From: Pseudomonas sp. MWU13-2105
GTDB lineage: Bacteria; Pseudomonadota; Gammaproteobacteria; Pseudomonadales; Pseudomonadaceae
Length of the DNA stretch: 64,000 bases
Assembly: GCF_023242315.1 (NCBI RefSeq)
Contig: NZ_JALLIY010000015.1
Location: 62,001 to 126,000, forward strand
Direction of reading: 5' to 3'
Position numbers and translations under genes: made by a program. Within the stretch, counting starts at the first letter, position 1. Each line of letters opens with the position of its first letter. Below the pieces are notes generated by a model. It ran no database searches. It was given only the letters and a program-made list of their open reading frames with translations, and had not been told where the DNA came from. Below are positions 51,809 to 61,238 of the stretch, piece after piece.

Positions 51809-52186
51809 ATGACTTACTCTTCGTTTTCGTTGAAAGCCTTGATGGTAGCGGCGGCGTTAACGCTGCCGACCCTGGTTTTCGCGGCCGAACCGGCCATGAT
51901 GAAAGACGGCAAGATGGTCGATGGCAAGGGTATGACGTTGTACACCTTTGATAAGGATGCCAACGGCAAATCCATGTGCAATGGCGATTGCGCCAAGAAC
52001 TGGCCGCCGATGATGGCTCCTGCGGACGCCAAGGCCGAGGGCAAGTGGACGGTCGTCAAGCGCGACGACGGCTCGATGCAGTGGGCGCATGACGGCAAGC
52101 CGATGTACAACTTCAAGATGGACGTCAAGCCTGGAGATGCAATGGGTGACGGCAAAGGCGGCATGTGGCACATGGTCAAGCACTGA
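51809..52186 (+). CDS. Small secreted Yx(F/W)xxD-repeat protein (COG4315-like)
   Basis: This 125-residue protein has a signal peptide (MTYSSFSLKALMVAAALTLPTLVFA) and the family pattern LYTFDKDANGKSMCNGDCAKNWPP with paired cysteines, and DGKPMYNFKMDVKPGDAMGDG as the second repeat. The group is periplasmic or exported, of unknown function. The AAAGGAAGG ribosome site is clear. It is divergent from phoB, and a Pho box points towards it. Confidence 0.88.
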   Translation: MTYSSFSLKALMVAAALTLPTLVFAAEPAMMKDGKMVDGKGMTLYTFDKDANGKSMCNGDCAKNWPPMMAPADAKAEGKWTVVKRDDGSMQWAHDGKPMYNFKMDVKPGDAMGDGKGGMWHMVKH

Positions 52187-52200
52187 TCCACTGCCGTCCC

Positions 52201-52275
52201 TTGTAGGAGCAGGGCTTGCCCGCGAAGAGGTCCTTGAGACAGCTAAAAGCTTCGCTGGCAAGCCAGGCTCCTAGA
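52201..52275. repeat. REP-like imperfect palindrome
   Basis: TTGTAGGAGCAGGGCTTGCC on the left and GGCAAGCCAGGCTCCTAGAG on the right, of the same word family as 61239-61268 and 33975-34068. It lies between the secreted-protein gene and the convergent ubiA. Confidence 0.75.
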
Positions 52276-52322
52276 GGTTCCGTTGTGTTCTCTGGAACGC
52301 GTGCCTGGTTGGCGAGCAGGGC

Positions 52323-53213
52323 TCAGCGCACCGCGTAATCCAGCACCACTCCGAGGAAAATCGCCAATCCCGCCCAGTGGTTGTGCAGGAACATCTTGAA
52401 GCAGAGCTGCGGGTCCTTGCTCCGGGTGACCCAGAATTCCCAGACAAAGCACAGCGCCGCGGCCAAAAGCCCGATATGAAACCAGCCCCCCAACTCGAAC
52501 CGTGCCCCGGCCAGTAGCAGGCAGCCGAGCATCAGGCCCTGCAAGGTCAGGATAATCACCCGATCGGCCTCGCCGAACAGGATGGCGGTGGATTTCACGC
52601 CGATCTTCAGGTCGTCCTCACGGTCGGTCATGGCGTAATAGGTATCGAATGCCACCGTCCACATCAGGTTGGCGATATACAGCAACCAGGCCGTGGCCGG
52701 CAGGCTGCCGGTCTCGGCGGTGAAGGCCATCAGGATGCCCCAGGAATACGCCGCGCCCAGCACCACCTGCGGGTAATAGGTATAGCGCTTCATGAACGGG
52801 TAGCAGGCCGCTACCGCCAGGGCACCGAAGGACAACCACACCGTGGTTGCGTTGGTACAGAGCACCAACAGGAAACTGATCCCCATCAGCAGGGCGAACA
52901 CCGCCAGGGCTTCCTTGCCGCTGATCCGCCCGGCCGCCAGGGGCCTTTGTTCGGTGCGTTTGACGTGACCGTCGACCTTGCGGTCGGCAAAGTCATTGAT
53001 CGCACAGCCACCGGCACGGGTCAGGACCACGCCGAGGGTGAAGATCAGCAGGTTGCCCAGTGACGGCACGCCCTTGGCCGCGATCCACAAGGCGCTCAGG
53101 GTCGGCCACAACAGCAGGTAAATGCCGATGGGCTTGTCCATGCGGGTCAGCTGGAGAAAGTCCCAGGCCCGTGGATGCAGGCGATTCATGGATTTGAGCA
53201 GGTTCAGGTACAT
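52323..53213 (-). CDS. ubiA: 4-hydroxybenzoate octaprenyltransferase
   Basis: This 296-residue inner membrane enzyme attaches the polyprenyl chain to 4-hydroxybenzoate in ubiquinone synthesis. It has about nine membrane segments, the prenyl-diphosphate motif NDFADRKVDGHVKRT and the second aspartate motif YAMTDREDD. The ATG at 53213 overlaps the ubiC stop (ATGA), so the two genes are coupled. Confidence 0.96.
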   Translation of the reverse strand: MYLNLLKSMNRLHPRAWDFLQLTRMDKPIGIYLLLWPTLSALWIAAKGVPSLGNLLIFTLGVVLTRAGGCAINDFADRKVDGHVKRTEQRPLAAGRISGKEALAVFALLMGISFLLVLCTNATTVWLSFGALAVAACYPFMKRYTYYPQVVLGAAYSWGILMAFTAETGSLPATAWLLYIANLMWTVAFDTYYAMTDREDDLKIGVKSTAILFGEADRVIILTLQGLMLGCLLLAGARFELGGWFHIGLLAAALCFVWEFWVTRSKDPQLCFKMFLHNHWAGLAIFLGVVLDYAVR

Positions 53214-53776
53214 CAGCAGTTCTCCGCACAGGCACTGACGGCGTGCCACAGGCTCGGCAGGAAAATCTCCGCCACCAGCAGGCTCAGCGGCCCGCGATTG
53301 AAGCGTGAGCGGCGGCCCCAGAGGTCATCGGCGCGGTGCTCCGGCGGCAGCCAGGGGGGCGGGTAATGACAGACCTCGATGGCCTGGCGCTCGAACGCTT
53401 CATCGCAGAACAGCAGTTCGCCCAGCGAGCGGCTGCCCAACTCGTCCATATTCAGGCCGCCTTCGCGCAAGGCGCTCTGCGCCGCGACGCTACGGGCGAA
53501 CACCCAGGGCTGGTCATGACCGCGCAAATACACTTCGCGCACCCAACCCAGGCTTTCACCTGGCAACTCCAGCGCGGCGCACTCGTCGTCGCGTAGTGCT
53601 TGCCAGCCTTCGAACAGCGGTGTGACGCTGAAAGAATTATCGGAAAGTGCTGTCAGGCGACGGGTGAGGGAACCTTCGTCAAATAACCAGTCGAGGGTTT
53701 GTGCGTCTGGCGGGAGGCTCAACCGGCTCTGCGTGAGCCAGGCGGGAGACGCTGGAACGGGGGCGTTGTGCGGCAC
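53213..53776 (-). CDS. ubiC: Chorismate pyruvate-lyase
   Basis: This 187-residue cytoplasmic enzyme makes 4-hydroxybenzoate and pyruvate from chorismate, the first committed step of ubiquinone synthesis. The family core LDWLFDEGSLTRRLTAL, ALELPGESLGWVREVYLRG and the C-terminal LWGRRSRFNRGPLSLLVAEIFLPSLW are clear. It precedes ubiA with an ATGA overlap and matches PA5357-PA5358. Confidence 0.95.
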   Translation of the reverse strand: MPHNAPVPASPAWLTQSRLSLPPDAQTLDWLFDEGSLTRRLTALSDNSFSVTPLFEGWQALRDDECAALELPGESLGWVREVYLRGHDQPWVFARSVAAQSALREGGLNMDELGSRSLGELLFCDEAFERQAIEVCHYPPPWLPPEHRADDLWGRRSRFNRGPLSLLVAEIFLPSLWHAVSACAENC

Positions 53777-53979
53777 GATGGGCAGTTGATTGGCAGCCAG
53801 TGAGGCGCCGAGCTTATCACAGGCGGTCCGGCCATTTAGAGCGCTCGGCTTATCAGCACTGTCGATCGTGCTTGCATCGGCGGGCTTCGATCAGTACAAA
53901 ACGCCCTGAGCCGGGCGGCAACGCTGTACCCATCGACTGTCCGTGCCGTCAAACGCCTGGGATCCGAGGAAGTAACGAG

Positions 53980-54147
53980 ATGAAGAAGTGGCAATGTGTG
54001 GTTTGCGGGCTGATCTACGACGAAAAAGACGGTTGGCCGGATGATGGCATCGCCCCCGGGACCAAATGGGAAGACGTCCCGGCTGACTGGCTGTGCCCGG
54101 ACTGTGGCGTCGGCAAGATGGATTTCGAAATGATCGAAATCGGCTGA
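53980..54147 (+). CDS. rubA: Rubredoxin
   Basis: This 55-residue iron protein has the four cysteine ligands Cys6, Cys9, Cys39 and Cys42 (CVVCG and CPDCG). It passes electrons from the reductase encoded 43 bp downstream to an acceptor such as alkane hydroxylase or an oxidative-stress enzyme. The ATG at 53980 has GAGGAAG upstream. P. aeruginosa has two rubredoxin genes at this position; only one is here. Confidence 0.97.
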   Translation: MKKWQCVVCGLIYDEKDGWPDDGIAPGTKWEDVPADWLCPDCGVGKMDFEMIEIG

Positions 54148-54190
54148 TTGATCAATTTTTAAACCAATAGAAACGGAGCTGGAGAAAGGA

Positions 54191-55339
54191 ATGAGCGCAC
54201 CTGTCGTGATCGTCGGTACCGGGCTTGCCGGTTACAACCTGGCCCGGGAGTTTCGCAAGCTCGACAGTGAAACCCCGCTGCTGCTGATCACCGCCGACGA
54301 CGGGCGTTCCTACTCCAAGCCCATGCTGTCCACCGGCTTTGGCAAGAACAAGGACGCCGACGGCCTGAGCATGGCCGAGCCCGGGGCCATGGCCGAACAG
54401 CTCAAGGCCGAGATCCGTACCCATACCCGCATCAGCGGCATCGACCCGGGGCACAAGCGCCTGTGGATCGGCGAGGAAGCGCTGGGCTACCGCGACCTGA
54501 TCCTGGCCTGGGGCGCGGAAACCGTGCGGGTGCCGGTGGAAGGCGACGCGCCCGAGGCGATTTTTCCGATCAATGACCTGGAAGACTACGCGCGCTTTCG
54601 CGCGGCGGCGGCGGGCAAGCAGCGCGTCCTGCTGCTGGGCGCCGGGTTGATCGGCTGTGAGTTCGCCAATGACCTGATCCTCGGCGGTTACCAGGTGGAA
54701 CTGGTCGCGCCGTGCGAACAGGTCATGCCGACGCTGCTGCACCCGGCGGCGGCCGCCGCTGTGCAAGCCGGCCTGGAAAGCCTCGGTGCGCGTTTTCACC
54801 TGGGCCCGGTGCTGACCCGCCTGCAACGCAGCGGCGAGCACCTGGAGGCGCACCTGTCGGATGGTGCTACCGTGGCCTGCGACGTGGTGGTCTCGGCCAT
54901 CGGCCTGCGCCCGCGCATCGACCTGGCGGCGGCGGCCGGCTTGCAGGTCAATCGCGGGGTGGTGGTCGACCGTCACCTGAAAACCTCCCACGCCAATATC
55001 TATGCCCTGGGCGACTGCGCCGAGGTCGATGGCCTGAACCTGTTGTATGTCATGCCGCTGATGAGCTGCGCCCGGGCGCTGGCCCAGACACTGGCCGGCA
55101 ATGCTACCGCGGTGAGCTACGGTGCCATGCCGATCACGGTGAAAACCCCGGTGTGCCCGCTGGTGGTGTCGCCGCCGCCGCGTGGTAGCGAGGGGGTGTG
55201 GACGGTCGAAGGACAGGGCGCCGATATCAAGGCCTTGTGCCGTGACACCAGCGGTCGGCTACTGGGCTATGCCCTGACTGGCGTCGCGGTGATGGAAAAA
55301 CTGGCCTTGAACAAGGAACTTCCGCCGTTGCTGGCGTAA
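54191..55339 (+). CDS. rubB: Rubredoxin-NAD(+) reductase
   Basis: This 382-residue FAD flavoprotein has the N-terminal FAD-binding motif VIVGTGLAGYNLAREFR, the NAD-binding motif VLLLGAGLIGCEFANDL and the C-terminal FAD motif NIYALGDCAE. It reduces rubredoxin with NADH. AGAAAGG precedes the ATG. With rubA it forms one operon; the neighbour order (rubA, reductase, HU gene) matches PA5348-PA5351. Confidence 0.95.
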   Translation: MSAPVVIVGTGLAGYNLAREFRKLDSETPLLLITADDGRSYSKPMLSTGFGKNKDADGLSMAEPGAMAEQLKAEIRTHTRISGIDPGHKRLWIGEEALGYRDLILAWGAETVRVPVEGDAPEAIFPINDLEDYARFRAAAAGKQRVLLLGAGLIGCEFANDLILGGYQVELVAPCEQVMPTLLHPAAAAAVQAGLESLGARFHLGPVLTRLQRSGEHLEAHLSDGATVACDVVVSAIGLRPRIDLAAAAGLQVNRGVVVDRHLKTSHANIYALGDCAEVDGLNLLYVMPLMSCARALAQTLAGNATAVSYGAMPITVKTPVCPLVVSPPPRGSEGVWTVEGQGADIKALCRDTSGRLLGYALTGVAVMEKLALNKELPPLLA

Positions 55340-55527
55340 ATACCGGTCCTTCTGTCGTAAACACCCGGTTCTTGCCCCTACAAAGGTCGTAACGAGACTG
55401 GCGCGGGGCCTTGCCTCGTGCCATCCTCACTCCCGTCTGCCGCAGAGTAGAGCCTGCGGCGCTTTGGGCGCTGTTCTGGAAGAACAGCACGGACATAACA
55501 ACAAAAAACCGTCAAAGAGGCTTCATT

Positions 55528-55803
55528 ATGCGTAAACCAGAACTCGCCGCTGCAATTGCTGAAAAAGCGGACCTCACGAAAGAACAGGCCAGCCGCGTGC
55601 TCAACGCCGTCCTTGAAGAAATCACTGGCGCGCTGCACCGCAAAGACAGCGTCACCCTGGTGGGTTTCGGCACCTTCCTGCAGCGTCATCGCGGTGCCCG
55701 TACCGGCAAGAACCCGCAAACCGGCGAGCCGGTGAAGATCAAGGCCAGCAATACCGTCGCGTTCAAACCGGGCAAGTCGCTCAAAGATAGCGTCAACCCG
55801 TAA
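55528..55803 (+). CDS. HU-family DNA-binding protein
   Basis: This 91-residue nucleoid protein has the HU/IHF beta-arm sequence VGFGTFLQRHRGARTGKNPQTGEPVKI with the intercalating proline, and the N-terminal KPELAAAIAEKADLTKEQASRVLNA. It bends and packages DNA. It is distinct from the main hupA/hupB genes in pseudomonads and matches PA5348. The ATG at 55528 has AGAGG upstream. A strong terminator follows. Confidence 0.95.
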   Translation: MRKPELAAAIAEKADLTKEQASRVLNAVLEEITGALHRKDSVTLVGFGTFLQRHRGARTGKNPQTGEPVKIKASNTVAFKPGKSLKDSVNP

Positions 55804-55840
55804 GCGTCAGGTATCACTCCCGGAGCAACGGGAGGGCTGT

Positions 55841-55879
55841 AAAAAATGGGCACGCCGATTGGATCGGGTGCCCATTTTT
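55841..55879. terminator. Bidirectional rho-independent terminator after the HU gene
   Basis: AAAAATGGGCAC (55842-55853) and GTGCCCATTTTT (55868-55879) pair over 12 bp with a 14-base loop; T-tracts lie on both strands. It can end the HU transcript and that of the leftward toxin-island genes. Confidence 0.95.
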
Positions 55880-55938
55880 CATTCTGGCGGTGCTGTCGCA
55901 AGCTCCGCTCCCACATCAGGGACGTGTTCCGCCATCAG

Positions 55939-55961
55939 AATATCGTCGTGCCCAGTCTTTG
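55939..55961. repeat. Second copy of the 21260 extragenic word
   Basis: AATATCGTCGTGCCCAGTCT onward matches the reverse complement of 21260-21282 at 21 of 23 bases. It lies at the boundary between conserved genes and the Rhs island. Confidence 0.75.
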
Positions 55962-56005
55962 TGAGCGCCGGTTTGTCGGGACGCCGCGTCGCGGCGATGG
56001 TGGTA

Positions 56006-56263
56006 TCAGGAGGGCGGCAGGGCGGCTAAGCAAGCGGTTGCCGCATCGACCACCGCTTCTAGCCGGCTTTCCTCGGTATCGGAAAAGTTGCCGTATTGCG
56101 CCATGGCCCGGCAGGTCGAGAGCCGTTCCAGGGCCTCGCGAACGTCGCCAGCGGCGCTGAGTTCAACGGCCTTGTCGATAAAAAACGGTACGGACTCGTT
56201 GCGGCTTTTGCGCAACTGCGCGATCAGCCTGTCCAGGGCGGTCAATAAAACGGTCAACGGCAT
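56006..56263 (-). CDS. Small helical protein of unknown function in the toxin island
   Basis: I do not recognise this 85-residue protein (MPLTVLLTALDRLIAQLRKS...LAALPPS). It is helical with charged repeats and no signal peptide. It follows the Rhs immunity candidate by 71 bp in the same direction and may be an accessory immunity or cassette gene. The start is uncertain: the frame is open to 56395 (overlapping the preceding gene) and no clear ribosome site marks 56263. Confidence 0.5.
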   Translation of the reverse strand: MPLTVLLTALDRLIAQLRKSRNESVPFFIDKAVELSAAGDVREALERLSTCRAMAQYGNFSDTEESRLEAVVDAATACLAALPPS

Positions 56264-56334
56264 TACCAGGGCACTCCCGGTCCGTGTAGAGGCAAGGCTG
56301 GGGCGATCGGTTGTCCATTTTTCATGCCGGCGAT

Positions 56335-56616
56335 TCAGGGCATGCGCATCAGCGCCGTGCGCAGGCGCCGAATCAGGATCGGGTCGCCCAGGCATTGCGT
56401 GGGCGTCAGGTTATCCAGTGCCGGGACAGATTGCTCGAGCCACCACAAGCTTTCCTTGAGACCTCTCTTGCCATAGAGGATTACGGCCATGTCCAGATGT
56501 CCGTCCATGGCGGAGGCCAACTGCCGTGCCTGGTCGTCGAGATAGTCCTCCTCGTAGAGGGTGACCAGCGCTTGCCAGCTGGCATCGCCGGGATAATCGT
56601 TTTCCAATTGTTCCAT
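56335..56616 (-). CDS. Immunity candidate with MbcA/ParS/Xre (DUF2384)-like C-terminus
   Basis: This 93-residue protein starts 2 bp after the Rhs toxin stop, the position of a cognate immunity gene. Residues 55-93 (ESLWWLEQSVPALDNLTP..CLGDP..IRRLRTALMRM) follow the pattern WL..P.LdG.tP...L.d....r...al.ri of the toxin-binding domain in antitoxins that partner RES toxins. The DNA-binding helix-turn-helix of those antitoxins is absent; the first 50 residues are acidic and helical. Since the preceding toxin tip looks like RES, I infer that it neutralises it. The domain call rests on pattern resemblance. Confidence 0.7.
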   Translation of the reverse strand: MEQLENDYPGDASWQALVTLYEEDYLDDQARQLASAMDGHLDMAVILYGKRGLKESLWWLEQSVPALDNLTPTQCLGDPILIRRLRTALMRMP

Positions 56617-56618
56617 GA

Positions 56619-59600
56619 CTAGAACCCATCGAAGGCAATAAGGTTAGACCCGGTGGGATTTCGGGCAGAAGGGGCCAGTATTCCATCATAGCCGCTGGCC
56701 TTGGCCCAACTGCCCACCTGATGGGTCACGTCGTATTTGGAGCCGGTAATGTCTTTGAGTGACACGCCCAACTGATTGCGGACCTTGGCGTTGGTCAGGT
56801 CCAGTACATTGTCGAGTTGGACTTTCTTGCTCACCAGTATTCGTGTCGACAGGTCGACTTTCCAGTGGGTAACTTCCGCCATGGCGGTCTTGCGCGAGTT
56901 GGCCCCGTAGACGCCGCCTAGTCCGGCATTGGTGTAGCGGTGGGTCGCCGCAACGTTCCACTTGTGGGCCGTCCAGGTGGTGCTGACCCGGCTGGGTTCC
57001 TCGAAACGATACACGGTGCGTTTGACCTTTCGGCCGGGCGGCGGTGTACCGCATTTCATCAGCCCCAGCGGGTCGCTCCAGCCTTGCGGGTTGGGGGCAT
57101 ACTGGTAGGCATTGAGGCCACCGGCCAGGCCCATGGGATCCGGTGTGGTGAAGCGTCCTATATCCGGGTCGTAGAAGCGGAAGGTGTTGTAGTGCAGCCC
57201 GGTTTCACGGTCCAGGTACTGGCCCTGAAAGCGCAGGTTCTGCTCTTCGATGTAATAGGGTTCGCGCACTTCTTCGACGGTGGCGCCCCAGACCCGGTAG
57301 CGTGCCTGCCACACCATCGTGCCATCGGCTTCGGTCAGTTGCCGTGGCAAGCCGCTGGGATCATTCTGGTAGTAGCGCACCTGTTGGTGCGCGCCATGTC
57401 CATCCACCCGCGCCAGCGGCTCATAACTGTCGTCCGCGTAGAGGTAAAGGCTGCCCTGGTTGTTCTTGTGCTCCTGGAGCAGTCGGAGTCCATCCCAGGT
57501 GAAGTGAGTTTCACCGAGCAGGTTACCGTTGCGATCATGTTCGGTTTTGCCGATACGCCGTCCCAACGGGTCGTAGCGCATGCGCACCAAGGTTTCTCGC
57601 GTGCCCTCCTGGTTGCGCACCTCTGTCAAACGATGCTCGGCGTCATAGGTAAAACGCTGTATCCGATGGCCAGCGCTGCGTTTCTCGATCATCCGCCCGA
57701 AGGCATCATAGCGATATCGCTTGTCCTGGTAGCTCAGCAGTGTGTTGTGCGCCACTCGACCGGTCCCGGTCGGCGGGCTGTCCAGCAGGTTGGCGGCGGC
57801 GTCGTAGGCGAAAGTTTCGCGCAAGCCCTGGACGTTGTCCTGGCTTGCAACGATCCGGCCCGTGGCATCGTAATGCAATAACTGGCGGTGCTCGCCACCG
57901 GGTTGCCGGTCGATCCGGCCGATCAGGTTGTCACTGAGGTCGTAGTCGAAATGTTGTTGCACCGATGCCGGTAGTTGTGTGGGCTGTCCGGTTGGACGGC
58001 GCGACCTTGCGCGCAGGCGCCCACTACGGTCGTACTCGCTGCGGGTACTGAGCCAGCCCTGAGTACGTAGCACTTCGCGGTGCAGACTGTCGCGCTCGAA
58101 GTCGCTGATGAGCTGCCCGTCGAGGTTGATCTGGTGCAGATGGCCGCTGCCGTAGTACAGCCGATTGAGCCATCGGCCATCGGGTAGCTGCGTCTGGATC
58201 AGATTGCCCAGCTCGTCATAATGATGCTGCAGGCAGCCCGCCGCGCTCCGTTCTTCCAGCAATTGGCCGAGGGCATCATAGGCGAAACCGAGTGTTTGTT
58301 CGTTACCGTGGTTATCGGTAAAGGTGGCGGCACTCAGTTGGTCCAGTGGGTCATAGCTATACTCGGTGCGCCCGTCATCGGTGACCTTGGCGATCAGGCG
58401 CCCACAGGCATCACGCTCGAGCCGATGGATAACAGGCCTCACGAGGGGCGCCGGTACTGATGCTGGTTTGCCGCCAGGCGCGGGTATGAACTGCACGACG
58501 CTGACTTGGTTCAATGCATCGTAATCGAAGCGGCGGGAGCTGCCGTCCAGATCCCGTTGCTCGGTCAGGCGATTGCTGGAATCCCAGGTAAATTGGTAGC
58601 GCTCAGCGTTCTCGTTGGTCAGGGCCAGCAAACGGCCGTACTGGTCGTAGCTGAATTCGATCTGCCGTCCCTGCGCGTCGATCCGCTGGCACACCTGGCC
58701 GCGTCGGTCATAGCGGTAGTGCGTGGTGTGCCCTTCAGGATCGGTATAGCCACTCACCTGTCCCTCGGCATTGCGCTGATAATGATCGGTACGTCCGTCC
58801 GGCCACTGGCTGCCGAGCAAGCGGCCCTGGGCATCGTACCGATACTGGGTACGTTCACCGAGGGCATCGGTGACGGTGTCGAGCAAACCGCGAGCGTCAT
58901 AGTTCAGCCGCGTGGGATGGCCTGTGCAGTCGATGTGCTCGACCACCTGACCGAAACTGTTCCAGCGCAGTTTCTTGCTCTTGCCGGCAGGGTCGATGAT
59001 TTCCACCGTCTGGCCGTGGGCATCGTGACGATAGCGCGTGACTTGCCCCAACGGGTCAACTTCCCGTATGCAATTTCCACGCGGATCATAATGGTAGTGC
59101 CAACTGTTGCCGGCGCTATCGGTCTCCACTCGCGGCAGCGCCCAGTGTTCCAGCCACACGGTCGATTCGCTGCGCCCCAGTGGATCGACGGTTTCACTGA
59201 GGTTGCCGGCTTCGTCGTAACTGAACTGGTACTGTCCGCCCAAGGGGTCGGTCGCCCCGAGCAACTGGCGTTCATCGTTCCAGTCGAAGGACCACGTATG
59301 ACCCAGCGCGTCGGTGTAGCGGGTAATCTGGTGCTGTGGGTTCCAGTGGCGGGTGCTGACTCGCCCCAGACCGTCGGTGACACGGGTGATACCAGCGTCC
59401 AGATCGTAGTCGAAGCGATAGTCATCGCCATCGTCGGTCCAGTGTCGGATGACGCGCCATTCCCGCTGCTGGACCCTGGCCCACTGGTAAAAACAGCGCA
59501 GGCCGACGGGCAGACGATGTTCGCTCAGACGCCGGTCGGCATCGTAGGCGAAACTCCGCTGTACGTGCCCGCTGGTATCGCGGACTTGCGCCAGATCGCC

Positions 59601-61079
59601 CTGCGCATCGTAGTCGTAATGCACCAGCAATTCGCGGGACTGGTCGAGGTGGATTCGTTCGATCCGGCTGATCCGGCGTGGCCATTGCGGCGCGTAGCTC
59701 AATTCCACCTGCACCAGGTCGAAGGTATCGCGTAGCCGCTCAAGACGTCCTGATTCGTCATAGTCGAGGAAGAGGCGGTTGTCGTTGCGGTCACCCAATT
59801 GACTCAGGCGCAGACGGCCAGGCTCGCATGGATCCGGTTCGAACAGTCGGTAAAGGCCTTCGTCGCTCTCGATCAGCAATTGGCCATTGCCATGGCGCCG
59901 GACGCTCAGGCCTTCACCCGGACTGAACACCGCGCTGCCGAGTGCAATCGAGCCCATGTCGATGCGGCGGGCCTGCTCGTCGATATAGATCAGTTGCTCG
60001 CCCCCTTCGGGGTGAGAAGTTATCTCGACACAAACTTCATACGGTACGCTCCAGCCCGCACCGAACAGCCCATTGCGGCGCTCGTCATGGCTGTTGTAGA
60101 ACCTTTGCCACTCCAGAGGCAGCAGCCCCGGCAGGGCGAAATCCAGGTCATCCAGGCCACCCAGGACCTTGGCGCCGGTGGCGGCGTGTACCGGATTCGG
60201 CGAACCGGCGATGGCATTGGTCAGCGCGCCGATGGCCTGGCTGGTGACGAAGGAATTGACCCCGGCCAGCAGCATGCACGGCAGGTTGCTGAGGAACTTG
60301 CCCTTGCTGCCCTTGAGCATCATCAATGCGGTGATGGCCAGGCCGACGCCGGGAGTCTTGCCGCTGCGGATCTCGCGTACCACCACCGAGCCGCCGCCGA
60401 TGGTGACATTGGGGGAGATCAGTCCAGACGATACGACGGTGGCATCACAGGTGCTGCGGTCGCCGCTGCGCACGGCGGGTTGGCCGTTGATGCTGACCTT
60501 TTTCGAACCTTCGGCGAGAAACTGCGGCGGCATCGGTGGATGCTTGGTGCAGGTCAACAGGTCCAGCGGTTTGGGCACGGCACCGGGGGCGGGCGTCGCC
60601 ACCGTAGGGCGCCACATCTGGGCAAAGAAACCCTTGGCGATATCCAGGTAGCTGGCTTCCTGAGGTGGCTCGCTGTCCGGCGTACCGGCCGCTTCGACAT
60701 GGGACGGCACGGCGCCGGCGGCGCGGGCTGCTGGAATCGAGTTGATCAGGGTGTTGCTGGAGCCGCTGAGGATGGTGGCCTGTACCGTGGGCGGGAAGAG
60801 CGCGTTGCCGATGCCCTCGCACAGCTTGCTCAGGCCCTTGTCGGTGCCGGTCTTGCTCATCGCCACGCCGACAATGACCCCGACCACGGCACCGAGCACA
60901 CAGGCCCCAAGCCCACCGGTGGCGACGGTGATCCCGGTAGCGGCGACCACGGCGGCGGTGGCCAGCGCGGTGATTGCCACGTTGGCCGCGACTTCGAGCA
61001 CGCCGCCGAGAATATCGGCCAGCATCGAGGTATGGGATAACGCGTCACCCAGGCGGGCCGCCCAGAGCGGGTCAGACAT
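56619..61079 (-). CDS. PAAR-Rhs polymorphic toxin with C-terminal RES-like domain, 1486 residues
   Basis: An N-terminal hydrophobic region (about 22-75, VAANVAITALATAAVVAATGI) is followed by a PAAR domain (about 180-240, CTKHPPMPPQFLAEGSKKVSIN...GGGSVVVREI), which caps a type VI secretion spike. The central Rhs shell has many YD repeats and ends at DPMGLAGGLNAYQYAPNPQGWSDPLGL. The tip (1341-1486) aligns with RES toxins: THRYTNAGLGGVYGANSRKTAMAEVTHW (Arg1381, Tyr1391, Glu1402) and GILAPSARNPTGSNL (Ser1471). RES toxins degrade NAD. No VgrG or chaperone gene is adjacent in the window. The immunity candidate follows directly. Confidence 0.88.
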   Translation of the reverse strand: MSDPLWAARLGDALSHTSMLADILGGVLEVAANVAITALATAAVVAATGITVATGGLGACVLGAVVGVIVGVAMSKTGTDKGLSKLCEGIGNALFPPTVQATILSGSSNTLINSIPAARAAGAVPSHVEAAGTPDSEPPQEASYLDIAKGFFAQMWRPTVATPAPGAVPKPLDLLTCTKHPPMPPQFLAEGSKKVSINGQPAVRSGDRSTCDATVVSSGLISPNVTIGGGSVVVREIRSGKTPGVGLAITALMMLKGSKGKFLSNLPCMLLAGVNSFVTSQAIGALTNAIAGSPNPVHAATGAKVLGGLDDLDFALPGLLPLEWQRFYNSHDERRNGLFGAGWSVPYEVCVEITSHPEGGEQLIYIDEQARRIDMGSIALGSAVFSPGEGLSVRRHGNGQLLIESDEGLYRLFEPDPCEPGRLRLSQLGDRNDNRLFLDYDESGRLERLRDTFDLVQVELSYAPQWPRRISRIERIHLDQSRELLVHYDYDAQGDLAQVRDTSGHVQRSFAYDADRRLSEHRLPVGLRCFYQWARVQQREWRVIRHWTDDGDDYRFDYDLDAGITRVTDGLGRVSTRHWNPQHQITRYTDALGHTWSFDWNDERQLLGATDPLGGQYQFSYDEAGNLSETVDPLGRSESTVWLEHWALPRVETDSAGNSWHYHYDPRGNCIREVDPLGQVTRYRHDAHGQTVEIIDPAGKSKKLRWNSFGQVVEHIDCTGHPTRLNYDARGLLDTVTDALGERTQYRYDAQGRLLGSQWPDGRTDHYQRNAEGQVSGYTDPEGHTTHYRYDRRGQVCQRIDAQGRQIEFSYDQYGRLLALTNENAERYQFTWDSSNRLTEQRDLDGSSRRFDYDALNQVSVVQFIPAPGGKPASVPAPLVRPVIHRLERDACGRLIAKVTDDGRTEYSYDPLDQLSAATFTDNHGNEQTLGFAYDALGQLLEERSAAGCLQHHYDELGNLIQTQLPDGRWLNRLYYGSGHLHQINLDGQLISDFERDSLHREVLRTQGWLSTRSEYDRSGRLRARSRRPTGQPTQLPASVQQHFDYDLSDNLIGRIDRQPGGEHRQLLHYDATGRIVASQDNVQGLRETFAYDAAANLLDSPPTGTGRVAHNTLLSYQDKRYRYDAFGRMIEKRSAGHRIQRFTYDAEHRLTEVRNQEGTRETLVRMRYDPLGRRIGKTEHDRNGNLLGETHFTWDGLRLLQEHKNNQGSLYLYADDSYEPLARVDGHGAHQQVRYYQNDPSGLPRQLTEADGTMVWQARYRVWGATVEEVREPYYIEEQNLRFQGQYLDRETGLHYNTFRFYDPDIGRFTTPDPMGLAGGLNAYQYAPNPQGWSDPLGLMKCGTPPPGRKVKRTVYRFEEPSRVSTTWTAHKWNVAATHRYTNAGLGGVYGANSRKTAMAEVTHWKVDLSTRILVSKKVQLDNVLDLTNAKVRNQLGVSLKDITGSKYDVTHQVGSWAKASGYDGILAPSARNPTGSNLIAFDGF

Positions 61080-61238
61080 GAAAGGTCATCGACAAGTGGT
61101 CCATCATCAGGTCAAGAGCGGTGCGGAGTATGAATGATCTGATGTTGGCGGGAAATTATTCCTACTGTGATTGTGGGGGTGGATCACAGTTGTCGAGCAA
61201 ATAGCGGGTGTACGTTCTCACAAACGCTGCACCCGCTT

